Positions 54,001-59,758 are shown, numbered from the stretch's first letter. The stretch: 64,000 bases of DNA from Liolophura sinensis (GCF_032854445.1 NC_088298.1:3966160-4030159); one strand, 5' to 3'. Program-made: numbers and translations. The notes: generated by a model not told the origin, from the letters alone.

Positions 54001-54886
54001 AAGCTGCAAGTCTTGCTGACCTTTTCCATGGTCAATTTGCGATCAAATACTTTTATATTTAATCTGGATATTAATTTCACCTGCCTGATTTCATGGATTG
54101 TCTAAATATAAAATTTTATTTATGTACAAGGTAACTTTCCATATTATGATTTATTATTATGTAGTTCTAACGTTAATTCTTTAGCATTCTGGCAAATGTT
54201 TAAATGAATAATAATAATAATATTTTGTTTTTTTCTGTCTTTAATATTTGACATGTCCTGCCAAACATTGTAGGTTTGCCTTACAGGATTATGCTTCATG
54301 ATATAGTTCATGTAGTTTGAAAAGAAAATACGAATTTCTGCAAATAAAACAAATGTGAGATGTTCTAAGATTGAAGGTTGTGAACACAGAACACCATGTT
54401 CTCCGAGACATATGGAGTGTTATTTTGTTATTTTGACATTTTAGGTTAAAATCTTCTGTTTTCAGATTTCAAACTTTTGTTTGCAAATTCATGTTTTAAA
54501 CAATGTGCATTAGTGTTTCATTGTAGTGTTGGATGAAATATCTTTTTATTCTTTTACCTTAACAAGTCAAAACTGTTTCAATTTCAAAAAACTTACTATT
54601 AAATAAGCTTGGCAAATTACAGTTTCGTGATGTTTAGAACATAAAATTGTCCTCCATCCTCTTGAGAATTCAAGCTCAAATTTGATTTGATCATGGAGAT
54701 ATCTGGTTTGCTGAGTTGTCCTAAAAACATATTCCTTGTTTCTTAGGAATTTTAAATAATTAATTTCTCTTTCAGATGATGAGTGCTATGAGATCAGGCA
54801 CGTTATCCAACAGTCGGTTTGCAGTCGCCACGAAACTCACCGAAAAAGACGCAATTCCTGTGGAACGAAGCGGTGGTGGCGTATAA
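14962..54886 (+). CDS. GPD2: GPD2, mitochondrial FAD-dependent glycerol-3-phosphate dehydrogenase
   Basis: The enzyme oxidises glycerol 3-phosphate to dihydroxyacetone phosphate on the outer face of the inner mitochondrial membrane and passes electrons to ubiquinone. Coding exons: 14984-15091, 16774-16936, 18155-18279, 18954-19051, 19892-20055, 21789-21950, 24577-24721, 25449-25534, 27054-27161, 28514-28649, 36270-36448, 37541-37672, 39320-39478, 40389-40574, 43886-43984 and 54776-54886. They total 2160 nt (719 aa) if one surplus base in exon 10 is ignored; human GPD2 is 727 aa. The N terminus is basic and hydrophobic, as in a targeting or anchor segment. It is followed by the FAD-binding [21 protein letters not shown], the C-terminal oxidase domain (GGKWTTYR) and two EF-hands. 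Extra candidate 3' exons lie at 46074, 48190 and 50979. Introns hold most repeats in the window, including an intact hAT element. Confidence 0.96.
15885..16030 (+). mobile_element. SINE copy, 5' truncated
   Basis: Core from TCTTTCAGCAACCTGCAGG to a diverged tail; GPD2 intron 1. Confidence 0.75.
16289..16573 (-). mobile_element. SINE copy, near full length
   Basis: Minus-strand copy including the head complement (GTGCTAACCACCTCGCCTA). It ends 200 bp before GPD2 exon 2. Confidence 0.82.
16774..16936 (+). CDS. GPD2: GPD2 exon 2 (FAD-binding GxGxxG)
   Basis: The exon ends with [20 protein letters not shown], the beta-alpha-beta dinucleotide-binding motif of the FAD domain. The acceptor is TGTCAG and the donor AGAG|GTGAGT. 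Confidence 0.96.
17341..17687 (+). mobile_element. Second SINE-like family, longest copy
   Basis: Begins GGGGGCTCCGCTTCGGGACC and ends ACGTTAAACCCCAAGCACTC followed by ACTCACTC. GATCAATCC fits a box B consensus (GWTCRANNC), so a tRNA origin is plausible; box A is unclear. Confidence 0.72.
18155..18279 (+). CDS. GPD2: GPD2 exon 3
   Basis: The exon encodes [20 protein letters not shown], a hallmark of FAD-dependent glycerol-3-phosphate dehydrogenases. Acceptor TTTCAG, donor CAG|GTATGA. Confidence 0.96.
18624..18882 (+). mobile_element. SINE copy, near full length
   Basis: Head GGCTCAGTTGGTTAGCGCGC (box A like), box B GAGTTCAAGTCCAGA, core, and the CACCAATCAAATAA tail. It ends about 70 bp before GPD2 exon 4. 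Confidence 0.88.
18954..19051 (+). CDS. GPD2: GPD2 exon 4
   Basis: The exon encodes [20 protein letters not shown] and then [11 protein letters not shown]. Its last part and its donor are repeated twice more in tandem just downstream (to about 19147). Confidence 0.94.
19007..19147 (+). repeat. Three tandem copies of the end of exon 4 with its splice donor
   Basis: The unit (44 then 43 bp) contains CATCATGCTTCCAATATACA and AAGTAAGTTTGG. Donor GT positions are 19052, 19096 and 19139. Use of the second or third donor would read into an immediate TAA. Confidence 0.93.
19892..20055 (+). CDS. GPD2: GPD2 exon 5
   Basis: The exon encodes [20 protein letters not shown] and continues to [10 protein letters not shown]. 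Acceptor TTTAG, donor GATG|GTAAGT. Confidence 0.95.
20284..20500 (+). repeat. MITE-like element, TTCAACCTTTT family
   Basis: Left end TAATTCTTCAACCTTTTTGC, right end AAAGGTTGAGGAATTA; interior as in the copy at 10886. Confidence 0.68.
20514..20722 (+). repeat. MITE-like element, CACAAAGCCATTTCTGACT family
   Basis: Left end CACAAAGCCATTTCTGACTG is inverted at the right as TCAGGAATGGCTTTGTG. The interior AGAATTTCAACTTCC recurs at 49370. Confidence 0.65.
20779..20878 (+). mobile_element. SINE copy with internal deletion
   Basis: Head GAGGCCCCGTGGCTGAGG joins directly to the ACCAATCAAATAAACAAATA tail; the core is lost. Confidence 0.65.
20882..21170 (+). mobile_element. Third SINE family, Ser/Leu-tRNA-like head
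   Basis: TGTCCGAGTGGTTAGG resembles a class II tRNA box A, and GTTTCAATCCCAGCC resembles box B. The tail is (GAAT)n. Related pieces lie at 41455 and 52260. Confidence 0.65.
21187..21442 (+). mobile_element. Second SINE-like family, 5' truncated
   Basis: Shares GTAAGTCGTCTCAGTGA, CCGTCCTGCAACAAGGAGG and the CACTCACTCACT tail with the copy at 17341. Confidence 0.75.
21531..21770 (+). mobile_element. tRNA-derived SINE sharing the tail of the second family
   Basis: Box A like TAGTGGTTAAGAGC and box B like GAGTTCAAACCTGGG are followed by a different body, then CATATGACTGAAAAATTGTA and a CATACATA tail. Confidence 0.7.
21789..21950 (+). CDS. GPD2: GPD2 exon 6
   Basis: The exon encodes [20 protein letters not shown] and ends at GARCRDMLT. 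Its donor ACAG|GTAATG is weaker than the many AG|GTAAGG sequences in the array that follows. Confidence 0.95.
21960..23600 (+). repeat. 73-76 bp tandem array of about 22 copies, rich in donor-like sites
   Basis: The unit includes GATGAGATTAGAGGTAAGGG and TGGACATCATTGCTGACATG; two neighbouring units start at 22197 and 22270. Nearly every unit carries AGAG|GTAAGG or similar. It begins about 10 bp after the genuine donor of exon 6. Confidence 0.95.
23608..23860 (-). mobile_element. SINE inserted at the end of the 73-bp array
   Basis: Minus-strand copy with core and head complement (CGCTAACCAACTGAGCCACG); array-like sequence resumes after it. Confidence 0.85.
24397..24556 (+). mobile_element. 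SINE copy next to GPD2 exon 7 acceptor
   Basis: Core from CGTACGTGGGAAGG to CACCAATCAAGTAAATC. The exon 7 acceptor lies about 20 bp further on. Confidence 0.82.
24577..24721 (+). CDS. GPD2: GPD2 exon 7
   Basis: The exon encodes [20 protein letters not shown] and ends at [12 protein letters not shown]. The acceptor lies only about 20 bp after the tail of a SINE. Confidence 0.95.
24990..25370 (+). repeat. Degenerate TTCTTGTT-rich tandem repeat
   Basis: Repeats of TTCTTCTTGTTCTTTGAGAT and GGGGATGG-TTTC, with a poly-G run near 25200. The pyrimidine-rich DNA runs up to the exon 8 acceptor. Confidence 0.7.
25449..25534 (+). CDS. GPD2: GPD2 exon 8
   Basis: The exon encodes [20 protein letters not shown] and PWQRVTLA. 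Acceptor TCACAG, donor GCAG|GTAAGG. Confidence 0.95.
26738..26868 (+). mobile_element. SINE copy, 5' truncated
   Basis: From GCAGCAACCTGCAGATGG to CACCAATCAAATAAATAAAT. Confidence 0.82.
27054..27161 (+). CDS. GPD2: GPD2 exon 9
   Basis: The exon encodes [20 protein letters not shown] and [15 protein letters not shown]. The acceptor is GTTCCTAG and the donor GAAG|GTGAGC. Confidence 0.94.
28204..28269 (+). pseudogene. Second, gap-truncated copy of GPD2 exon 10
   Basis: About 110 bp before the gap, including acceptor TTTTCCAG and the first 66 bp of exon 10, are nearly identical to 28470-28580 after it; I count two differences (T/C upstream of the acceptor and T/G in the Ser codon). The likely cause is two unmerged alleles or overlapping contigs placed in series, not a second functional exon. 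Confidence 0.75.
28270..28469. other. Assembly gap (200 N)
   Basis: Exactly 200 undetermined bases. The round number and the duplicated flanks suggest a scaffolding join of standard size, not a measured distance. Confidence 0.95.
28514..28649 (+). CDS. GPD2: GPD2 exon 10 (contains a one-base frameshift)
   Basis: The exon encodes [20 protein letters not shown], then breaks frame and resumes with [18 protein letters not shown]. One extra G at 28590/28591 (CAGGTCC where CAGTCC is expected) puts a stop a few codons later. Without it the exon is 135 nt and the whole gene chains in phase. A partial copy, 28204-28269, lies on the other side of the assembly gap. Confidence 0.85.
28862..29790 (+). 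repeat. About 118-bp tandem array, around 8 copies
   Basis: The unit contains GTCTAAGGTATGGTGTGTAA, GGAAGGTTAAGC, a T-run, CCCTTGGATATTTGGC and ATTGATTGAAGGTTAGG. Outer units are more diverged. It lies in GPD2 intron 10. Confidence 0.93.
31646..31983 (+). CDS. hAT transposase exon 1 (BED-type zinc finger)
   Basis: The start is taken at MATKKPETV (31646, ATGG context), although an upstream in-frame ATG exists at 31628. The peptide contains CKIC, then [10 protein letters not shown] about 30 residues later, a C2-H-x5-H arrangement typical of BED zinc fingers that bind transposon ends. The donor CAGG|GTACGT leaves two bases of a Gly codon, which exon 2 completes. Confidence 0.85.
32235..34329 (+). 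CDS. hAT transposase exon 2 (catalytic and dimerisation domains)
   Basis: Joined to exon 1 the product is 810 aa with no internal stop. Likely catalytic residues are the Asp in LMDGS (codon 32521), the Asp in [11 protein letters not shown] (codon 32743) and the Glu in ATVERGFSV (codon 33913). Their order and spacing fit the hAT D-D-E layout, with the CxxH motif CSNH between the second and third. The segment [20 protein letters not shown] and the following [10 protein letters not shown] form the hAT C-terminal dimerisation region. The last 35 residues are very acidic. It resembles ZNF862-like, KIAA1586-like host genes as well as true transposases; the inverted repeats favour a transposon. Confidence 0.88.
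36270..36448 (+). CDS. GPD2: GPD2 exon 11
   Basis: The exon encodes [20 protein letters not shown] and ends in [16 protein letters not shown]. It is the first exon after the hAT insertion. Acceptor CTGACAG, donor GAG|GTGTGT. Confidence 0.95.
36666..36881 (+). repeat. MITE-like element, TTCAACC...CACC subfamily
   Basis: Left TTCAACCTTTTCAACCACC, right GGTTGAAAAGGTTGAA. The interior CTCTACACCCCATAGT is shared with 53764-53923. Confidence 0.6.
37028..37225 (-). mobile_element. SINE, two overlapping partial copies
   Basis: A minus-strand copy from the TTTATTTACTTGATTGGTG end is followed by a second start of the same core (CCATACTCAAGAATAGTCC) at about 37131, so it is nested or internally duplicated. 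Confidence 0.7.
37228..37511 (+). mobile_element. SINE-like element sharing the ATATGACTGAAAAATTGTA tail
   Basis: A body unlike the other families ends with CATATGACTGAAAAATTGTA, AAACCCCAAGC and a CATACATA tail, as in the copy at 21531. Confidence 0.6.
37541..37672 (+). CDS. GPD2: GPD2 exon 12
   Basis: The exon encodes [20 protein letters not shown] and continues to EYPYLEAE. Acceptor TTTCAG, donor GAG|GTATTT. Confidence 0.95.
38208..38455 (+). mobile_element. SINE copy, near full length
   Basis: Head GGCTCAGTTGGTTAGCGCAC, box B AGTTCAAGTCCAGC, core and AAATAAATAAAT tail. Confidence 0.85.
38500..38690. repeat. Diverged MITE-like element, TTCAACCTTTT family
   Basis: Shares GGAAGAGCAACTTTCAGTG and repeated TTGAATTGGCCA-TTTAGGGCTT blocks. 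Confidence 0.5.
38764..39087 (+). mobile_element. Second SINE-like family
   Basis: Contains GGTAGACCAGGGTCAATCCT, AAAAGAGGAAGTTGTAACTT and the CAAGCACTCACTCACTCA tail. Confidence 0.75.
39320..39478 (+). CDS. GPD2: GPD2 exon 13
   Basis: The exon encodes [20 protein letters not shown] and [20 protein letters not shown]. Acceptor GCTGCAG, donor AAG|GTGAGT. Confidence 0.95.
39933..40179 (-). mobile_element. SINE copy, near full length
   Basis: Minus-strand copy with tail complement, core and head complement (GTGCTAGCACGCTAACCATC). Confidence 0.85.
40389..40574 (+). CDS. GPD2: GPD2 exon 14 (EF-hand 1)
   Basis: The exon encodes [14 protein letters not shown] and the first EF-hand loop [12 protein letters not shown]. 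Position 12 of the loop is Asp, not Glu, as I also recall for the vertebrate protein. Donor AAG|GTAAGA. Confidence 0.95.
40650..41455 (+). repeat. Composite 17-bp tandem array
   Basis: About 40 units of GAGAAAGTAGGAGCTGT, interspersed with GACATGTAGGAATGTAGGT units. It is strongly purine-rich on the plus strand and lies in GPD2 intron 14. Confidence 0.92.
41455..41800 (+). mobile_element. Diverged third-family SINE
   Basis: GTTCAAATCCAGC (box B like) and ACATGTGGGAAAGTTCATTA are shared in outline with 20882 and 52260. Confidence 0.45.
43886..43984 (+). CDS. GPD2: GPD2 exon 15 (EF-hand 2)
   Basis: The exon encodes [20 protein letters not shown]. The loop [12 protein letters not shown] keeps Asp1, Asn3, Asn5, Asp9 and Glu12, but Ala replaces the usual Gly at position 6. 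It ends in phase 0 two residues after Glu12, so the next exon supplies most of the exiting helix. Confidence 0.95.
44827..45580 (+). repeat. 38-bp pyrimidine-rich array with a ~166-bp higher-order period
   Basis: The basic unit holds CTCTCTCTCCATTTCACG, TTTTTGTCATACC and ACACAG. Variant units with TTGTCTGATCACCTGTCCGT recur near 44992, 45158, 45327 and 45492, about 166 bp apart. Each unit looks like a polypyrimidine tract plus AG acceptor. Confidence 0.93.
45567..45612 (+). mobile_element. SINE tail fragment
   Basis: CAGCATAAAAACACTAATC followed by CAAAT repeats; only the 3' end is present. Confidence 0.5.
46074..46184 (+). CDS. Candidate alternative GPD2 terminal exon a
   Basis: The acceptor TACTCCTTCTTCAG is followed in phase 0 by [20 protein letters not shown] and then 16 more residues before TAA, 36 codons plus stop. 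LMSS resembles the LMSA that follows EFLQ in vertebrate GPD2, but the tail is unlike the canonical one. Its length equals that of the exon at 54776. Whether it is used is not known from sequence. Confidence 0.55.
   Translation, partial: LMSSLETHKKAPLATTGKFRHLSPLLDSLKPTRGTS
46395..47140 (+). repeat. 37-bp tandem array, about 19 copies
   Basis: The unit has GGCAAGTTTTGTTAGGACAG followed by GTAGATAATGAAAAATT. It lies between candidate terminal exons a and b. Confidence 0.93.
47320..47584 (+). mobile_element. Full-length SINE (best reference copy)
   Basis: GGCCTCCGTGGCTCAGTCGG starts the tRNA-like head; box B is GAGTTCAAGTCCAGC. The core GGTTTCCACCCACCATAATG and AACACCAATC plus poly-A follow. 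Confidence 0.92.
47637..47771 (+). mobile_element. SINE copy, 5' truncated
   Basis: From GCCAGCAACCTGTGGATGG to CACCAATCAAATAAATAAG. Confidence 0.8.
48190..48261 (+). CDS. Candidate alternative GPD2 3' exon b
   Basis: A long pyrimidine tract ends TGGTTTTTAG and is followed in phase 0 by [21 protein letters not shown] weak donor, GAG|GTTTGT at 48252, would join in phase 0 to 50979 or 54776. Read through, the exon stops at TGA 48259-48261 as EEEVC. A second acceptor (CTGCAG at 48198) is also possible. The AATAAA at 48553-48558 could serve a terminal version. Confidence 0.5.
   Translation, partial: LLQAMKLRQERLAKYGDDEEEVC
48905..49140 (+). repeat. Direct duplication of about 120 bp
   Basis: Two copies share TGTGTGGTTTACATATGTGG, TTCTGGGCCAGG and AAAGCACCTTAAACT. 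Confidence 0.85.
49370..49585 (+). repeat. MITE-like element, CACAAAGCC family
   Basis: AAAAAGCCATGCCTGGCTTA at left, GAGAAATGGCTTTTGTG at right; the interior AGAATTTCAACTTCCTTTA matches 20514. Confidence 0.6.
49605..49775 (+). repeat. MITE-like element, CACAAAGCC family, shorter copy
   Basis: ACAAAGCCATTTCTGACTAA at left and its inverted form TTAGTCAGAAATGTCTCTG at right. Confidence 0.6.
49978..50176 (+). repeat. MITE-like element, TTCAACCTTTT family
   Basis: TTTTTCGCATGTTTGCAATG, TGTGAAGCCCTGAAATTGGC and TTGCCCTTTCATGTGCGAAA blocks match other copies; the left terminus is eroded. Confidence 0.55.
50979..51023 (+). CDS. Candidate alternative GPD2 terminal exon c
   Basis: The acceptor TTTTTGTCGTGCAG follows a long pyrimidine-rich tract. 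The phase-0 peptide is [14 protein letters not shown], then TAA. It could follow exon 15 or exon b. AATAAA occurs at 51592 and 51611. It is short, so chance cannot be excluded. Confidence 0.42.
   Translation: MFRAYYMAESVESW
51698..52035 (+). repeat. MITE-like element (ATAGG ends), second copy
   Basis: AATAGGCTAGTTTCGAGATG at left and GAACTTGAAACTCCCTTATT at right. The interior ACAATAGTTGCCTAACATTT matches the 5526 copy. Confidence 0.6.
52260..52445 (+). mobile_element. Third-family SINE fragment
   Basis: GGGGCCTGGCGGGCATGG then GGAAAAGTTCGTCAGTAAAT and CCAAAGGTCGGTTGTTTTCC, the latter also recognisable at 41700. Confidence 0.5.
53420..53747. repeat. Long hairpin element flanked by TA (mariner-type MITE candidate)
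   Basis: Arms of roughly 135 nt are inverted copies: TCAAAGTGCATGTTGTC at left against GACAACATGCACTTTGA at right, continuing with CTAATATCTCACATTTTTCT and its complement. TA dinucleotides flank both ends, as expected for Tc1/mariner targets. Confidence 0.82.
53764..53923 (+). repeat. MITE-like element, TTCAACC...CACC subfamily
   Basis: CTTTAACTTTTTCAGCCACT at left, GGTTGAAAAGGTTGAAG at right; shares TCTCTACACCCCATAGT with 36666. Confidence 0.55.
54776..54886 (+). CDS. GPD2: GPD2 canonical terminal exon
   Basis: The acceptor TTTCTCTTTCAG is followed in phase 0 by [20 protein letters not shown], and the exon ends [10 protein letters not shown] then TAA. Both the start and the PV-RS-GG end match the vertebrate C terminus, so this is taken as the canonical end. 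Confidence 0.93.
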   Translation: MMSAMRSGTLSNSRFAVATKLTEKDAIPVERSGGGV

Positions 54887-55600
54887 ACCCTTCAACAGTT
54901 TTCTAAAATTTTGTGTTTTTTGGGGTTTTTTTTTCAAGATGCCAGGGTTTAAATGTGTGTGTGTTTGTGGAAAGACCAATGTCTTTTTTTTCTGTCTTTA
55001 TGAAAAAAAAAAACAAAGAGAGTACCACAAGATTTATAATAATATCTTTCAGTGTGATTTGATGATTGTGATTTCGGAAATGATTTCCCTGTAGGTTGGA
55101 CTTCTGTTCAGTTCATTCCAAATACTCTATAGTCCAGTTTAAATATTGAACACGGTTGATTTTGTGTCTTTTCTTGGTCTTAACAATCTAACACATACAC
55201 GTATCTCTATGTTGGGTCATACCTAGCCTAAAATGATGTGGTGTTCTGGTTGGATAAGGCAGGGTTTGTCAGCTTCTTTCTTTTGTGATTTCTTTGATAA
55301 ATTTATAAAGTTTTGCCTTGTTCTTTCCAACTCAACTCATTATTGGATAACAGCAGAGTAGAATGACATACATTTGCGTAAATGTTGTCTCTGGCACAAA
55401 ATTTAAGCTTGTACAAATAACTTGACAAACCATAACTCGTCAAATGTTTTCTGCTTATTGCTAAATAGTAATATAATCGTAGCTAACCTACAACTTATCA
55501 GCTCATGTCATAAGGAAAAGTTAGTCGATTTTGATAACCTATAGCAAATGTAGACGGGTAACATTGAATACATATGCTGTGTCTTGATTGGTTGATTTCT
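54887..55600 (+). other. Probable GPD2 3' UTR
   Basis: AT-rich, T-rich DNA follows the stop codon with no further exon recognised. The end of the transcript cannot be placed: no clear AATAAA was noticed soon after the stop, and the first I noted is at 58533-58538, so the UTR may be several kilobases. Confidence 0.4.
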
Positions 55601-55611
55601 GAGCTAACTTG

Positions 55612-55690
55612 TAGTCAGCACAAACTTGTAGTTAGCACAAACTTGTAGTTAGCACAAACTTGTAGTTAGCACAAACTTGTAGTTAGCTCA
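55612..55690 (+). repeat. 17-bp tandem repeat, about 5 copies
   Basis: The unit is ACAAACTTGTAGTTAGC. Confidence 0.9.
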
Positions 55691-55965
55691 CTTCTATTCA
55701 TGAGTACCGTATTGCATCTCAAGTTCAAGCATTTTCAGGTGACACATTTTGCTTGATTCTGATTGATTCATCCACCTTATTGGGCCACTTAAGAGTTTTT
55801 TTTTTGTTTTGTATTTTTTCTGAAGTTTGATTATTATTTCTTATCATAAAAAACTTAAATGTTGTTAAGTGTCGTACTAAGGCCTTTATGTGATTCTGAG
55901 AGAGTATTTTTGCAGACCAAACTTAATGTGAATAGAGTATATCATTTTATCAGCCCTCAGAGTAT

Positions 55966-56350
55966 GCCTTACAGTACAGCATGACTGTTACATGTGTGGT
56001 AGCAGTGTGCCTTACGGTACAGCATGAGTGTTACACTTTTGGAAGCAACATGCCTTACAGTACAGCATGACTGTTACACATGTGGAAGCAGCGTGCCTTA
56101 CAGTACAGCATGACTGTTACGCGTGTGGAAGCACTGTGCTTTACGGTACAGCATGGCTGTTACGTGCATGGAAGCAGCGTGCCTTACAGTACAGCATGGC
56201 TGTTACGTGCATGGAAGCAGTGTGCCTTACAGTACAGCATGGCTGTTACGTGCATGGAAGCAGTGTGCCTTACAGTACAGCATGGCTGTTACCTGCGTGG
56301 AAGCAGCGTGCCTTATGGTACAGCAAGACTGTTACCTGCGTGGAAGTGTT
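55966..56350 (+). repeat. 43-bp minisatellite, 9 copies
   Basis: The unit starts GCCTTACAGTACAGCATGGC and ends GTGGAAGCAG. Starts fall every 43 bp from 55966. Confidence 0.95.
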
Positions 56351-56404
56351 GATGAATATTGTTACACATGTAGTTGCATTTATGGATATTTAACTTGCAT
56401 TTAC

Positions 56405-56945
56405 CATATATGGTAGTGTAGTGATATAACTGTGTACCATATACGGTAGTGTAGTGGTATAACTGTGTACCATATACAGCTGTGTAGTGGTATAACTGTG
56501 TACCATATACAGCTGTGTAGTGGTATAACTGTGTACCATATACAGCTGTGTAGTGGTATAACTGTGTACAACAGCTGTGTAGTGGTATAACTGTGTACCA
56601 TATACAGTACTGTAGTGGTATAACCGTGTACCATATACAGCTGTGTAGTGGTATAACTGTGTACAACAGCTGTGTAGTGGTATAACTGTACCATATACAG
56701 TACTGTAGTGGTATAACTGTGTACCATATACAGTACCGTAGTGGTATAACTGTGTACCATATACAGCTGTGTAGTGGTATGACTGTGTACCATATACAGC
56801 TGTGTAGTGGTATAACTGTGTACCATATACAGCTGTGTAGTGGTATAACTGTGTACCATATACAGCTGTGTAGTGGTATAACTGTGTACCATATACAGCT
56901 GTGTAGTGGTATAACTGTGTACCATATGCAGTACTGTAGTGTTAA
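56405..56945 (+). repeat. 33-bp minisatellite, about 16 copies
   Basis: The unit holds TACCATATACAGCTGTG and TAGTGGTATAACTGTG. Because 33 is a multiple of 3, long but meaningless open frames appear on both strands. Confidence 0.95.
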
Positions 56946-59495
56946 ACTGTGCATCTTATTGTGGCCTGTGACACTTTATTCTTTGTTTACTTTAACAGAA
57001 TTTTGGGAAATTTTTCAGACAGCAAAACCATTTTCATTTCCCATTATCAATATTTTGGCTATATTTTATGAAAAGCTCACCTTTTGTGACAGTTTTTGGC
57101 TGAAAATGAATTAAGGATTTCTGATGGCAGGGCTAAAATGACTTACAGGTGTATGGCACTGGGAAACAAAGAATCAAGTGTGATTAGCTTAATGTGGACA
57201 TTCCTTACCATGCCTCGGGGGGAAAGTTCTGGGTGATTTGAACGGGATTTTGTCTTTGTTATGACTTTATAACTCTTGTGGTGAATTGTTTTCTCGTGTA
57301 ATATTTTGCTTTTTTACCTGAAGTTGTGGTATAGTGGTGCCGCTAGAAATCCCTAGATGTTTTGACTTCTGTATTTCTTCATGAAACAGCTGAGTGTGGA
57401 TTGACTCTCAACTTGTGTACATTAATTATTGTTTTGTGATATTCATTCTTTCACTTCTTGTTATATTGTTTTAGATTTGCTGACAATGTTACTTGTACAC
57501 TGGAGTTGTGAAATTCTCTGTAGCAATGTTTGTGTTGTAATTCCACAGATTGTGAAGAATGAAATGGATTATTGGGGATAAGTGGGGGGTGGGGGGGGGG
57601 GGTCAAACAAGAAAAAGAAAACAGAAACATCCGAACAGATTGCTACCTTATGTCTGATGTTGTTGTTAGAACCAAAGAAAACACTAACATGAAAGAAACG
57701 TCAGATGAAAGATTATCAACAACGTGCAGGAAAATAGTTCATTTTATTATTTTTTTTGTTAGAATATTTGTTATGAAGTAAAATTCCTTTGGCCCATTTT
57801 TTGACCATGTTGTGACCAGTCTTAAGACTAGATATCTTATCCTAGCATTGTCCTGGTTGAATTGTAGTTCTGTAACAAAGTTATTTTTGTTGGCCCTTTC
57901 CATGTGATTAGAAATTGATCAAAAAGATCAGTGTATTAGACCAACCATTACGGACCAGTTATATGTTTTTACTAACCAGATTTAGAAACAAATCAAAATT
58001 GGATTGTACTTCGTAGATGCTGCACTAGACTTACATTAACAGAACAGAAATGTGTAACATTGTTTGGTTTTGTGCACCCGCATCATTCAATTGCAGATTA
58101 TTTTATTTTATTTTTTTTTTTCGAAGTACCTGGAGTTTATTATAAGGGTGGTCGAATTCTGAGACACATTATGGTATTATGGCAAATTGTTGGCTGTTTT
58201 GCTTTAAAATTTCAGTTTGTTTGCCGTAATTCATGCTATATTGCTTTAGGAAAACAAAATTGCAGTAGGTACAGTGTGAAGCTGACCCTGACAGAGGACA
58301 TCTGACAGTACACAGTACAAATCCGAGAATATAGTGACATTTCCAGTGTCATCTAGATTTTTCTCCCCCAAAATATATATATCTTTTTTTTCAATTTTCT
58401 ACATTTTCATTTCTTATTTAAAGTGTTACTCCATGTTTTGAAGCACCTGTTATGCACATTCAGGTAGATTTTACATTTAGTTACAGTTTTGTATCTATTA
58501 CAATTGCACACACATATTGTATTCACTTGAAAAATAAATGTGAATTTCTGAAGGATGCACACACAATTGTAGTCATGTGGAAACAAAAATGTGGATTAGT
58601 GATATTTTGTATTCAGTGGAAACATAAATGTGGATCTGTGTGTAGAATTATGGTTTTTCGGCTCCAGGCAGAATGTTTTGTAAGAGTAAAAACGCATTTT
58701 GCAAAGAGTTTTACGCACCTGAAATATTGAACGAAAATTCGCCATAGAGAGAACGGTACAAGTTACAAATAAGGTGGAAGAAAAAGTGTGGCTCTGTTTT
58801 CGGTATGAACTGTTTGCATTCGACAGTAGATGATGAATTTTCTTAACTATTTTTCATTTGTATCTGTCTGTAGTATATAGCCACAGAACTGAATGTTGTC
58901 AAGAAAAATATCGTAGCTGTTGTTTCGTAGTCAGTAAGAAGACATTGCAAAAGAAGATTAATTTAACTGTGTAATTTTCTCTGCGTAAACTTTTTGGATC
59001 GTGACCTAATTTTTAGCTCATACCTGTTCTCTGAAATCATTTAAAACGAAAAACTCAAATACCTGCTATTTCCTGCAATTAAAACCTTATCATATCTTTG
59101 AGAAAAAGAAAAAAATTCATTTCTATGGAGTGTACAGGTTAGATGGAAATGTTGGAGATTTTTTGTAGTACCAATTCTGCAGAAGGGTTGGTGTGTTCAA
59201 TCATCAATTCTTATTGTCCAGAAAATCCTCTGTATTTTTTTTTTCATCTGATCGGAGTGTTCTTCGTTTGTTTTGAACTGAATATGTTAAATTCTATGGT
59301 TATGTGCACGTATATATATTATTGTATATTTTGCCCAGATAACGGAAAATTACAGAGATCTCGAAACATTTGCTTGTTTGTAATGTATTTTGTAGGTCAG
59401 GGACTGATTCTCAAATATTGAACCAAATCAAAGCAACATTTGCAACCCAGTTGTAGAGCATGCCGATTACAGCACGCACTATACAGCTTGTCAAT
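56946..59495. other. Non-coding DNA downstream of GPD2
   Basis: AT-rich sequence with short spurious open frames, a poly-G run at about 57588-57602 and AATAAA at 58533. It may include the distal 3' UTR. No gene or repeat family was recognised. Confidence 0.5.
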
Positions 59496-59758
59496 GTGGC
59501 CTCCGTGGCTGAGGTGGTTAGCGTGCCAGCACGGAGCAATGACCCAAAACTGCCAAAAGCCTCTCACCAGTTCGCTCGCTGTGAGTTCGTCCAGCTCATG
59601 CTGGCTTCCTCTTCGGCCGTACGTGGGAAGGTCTTACAGCAACGTGCGGATGGTCGTGGATTTCCACGGGGCTGTGTCCAGTCTCCCCCCACCATAATGC
59701 TGGCCGTACGTCAAATATTCTTGAGCACGGCGTAAACCGTCAATCAAATAAATAAATA
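59496..59758 (+). mobile_element. SINE copy, near full length
   Basis: TGGCCTCCGTGGCTGAGGTG head, GTGAGTTCGTCCAGC box B region, core and CAATCAAATAAATAAATA tail. Confidence 0.87.

Noticed and set aside
56313-57114. Open frames up to 213 codons on both strands
   Set aside because: Produced by the 33-bp minisatellite, whose unit length is a multiple of three.
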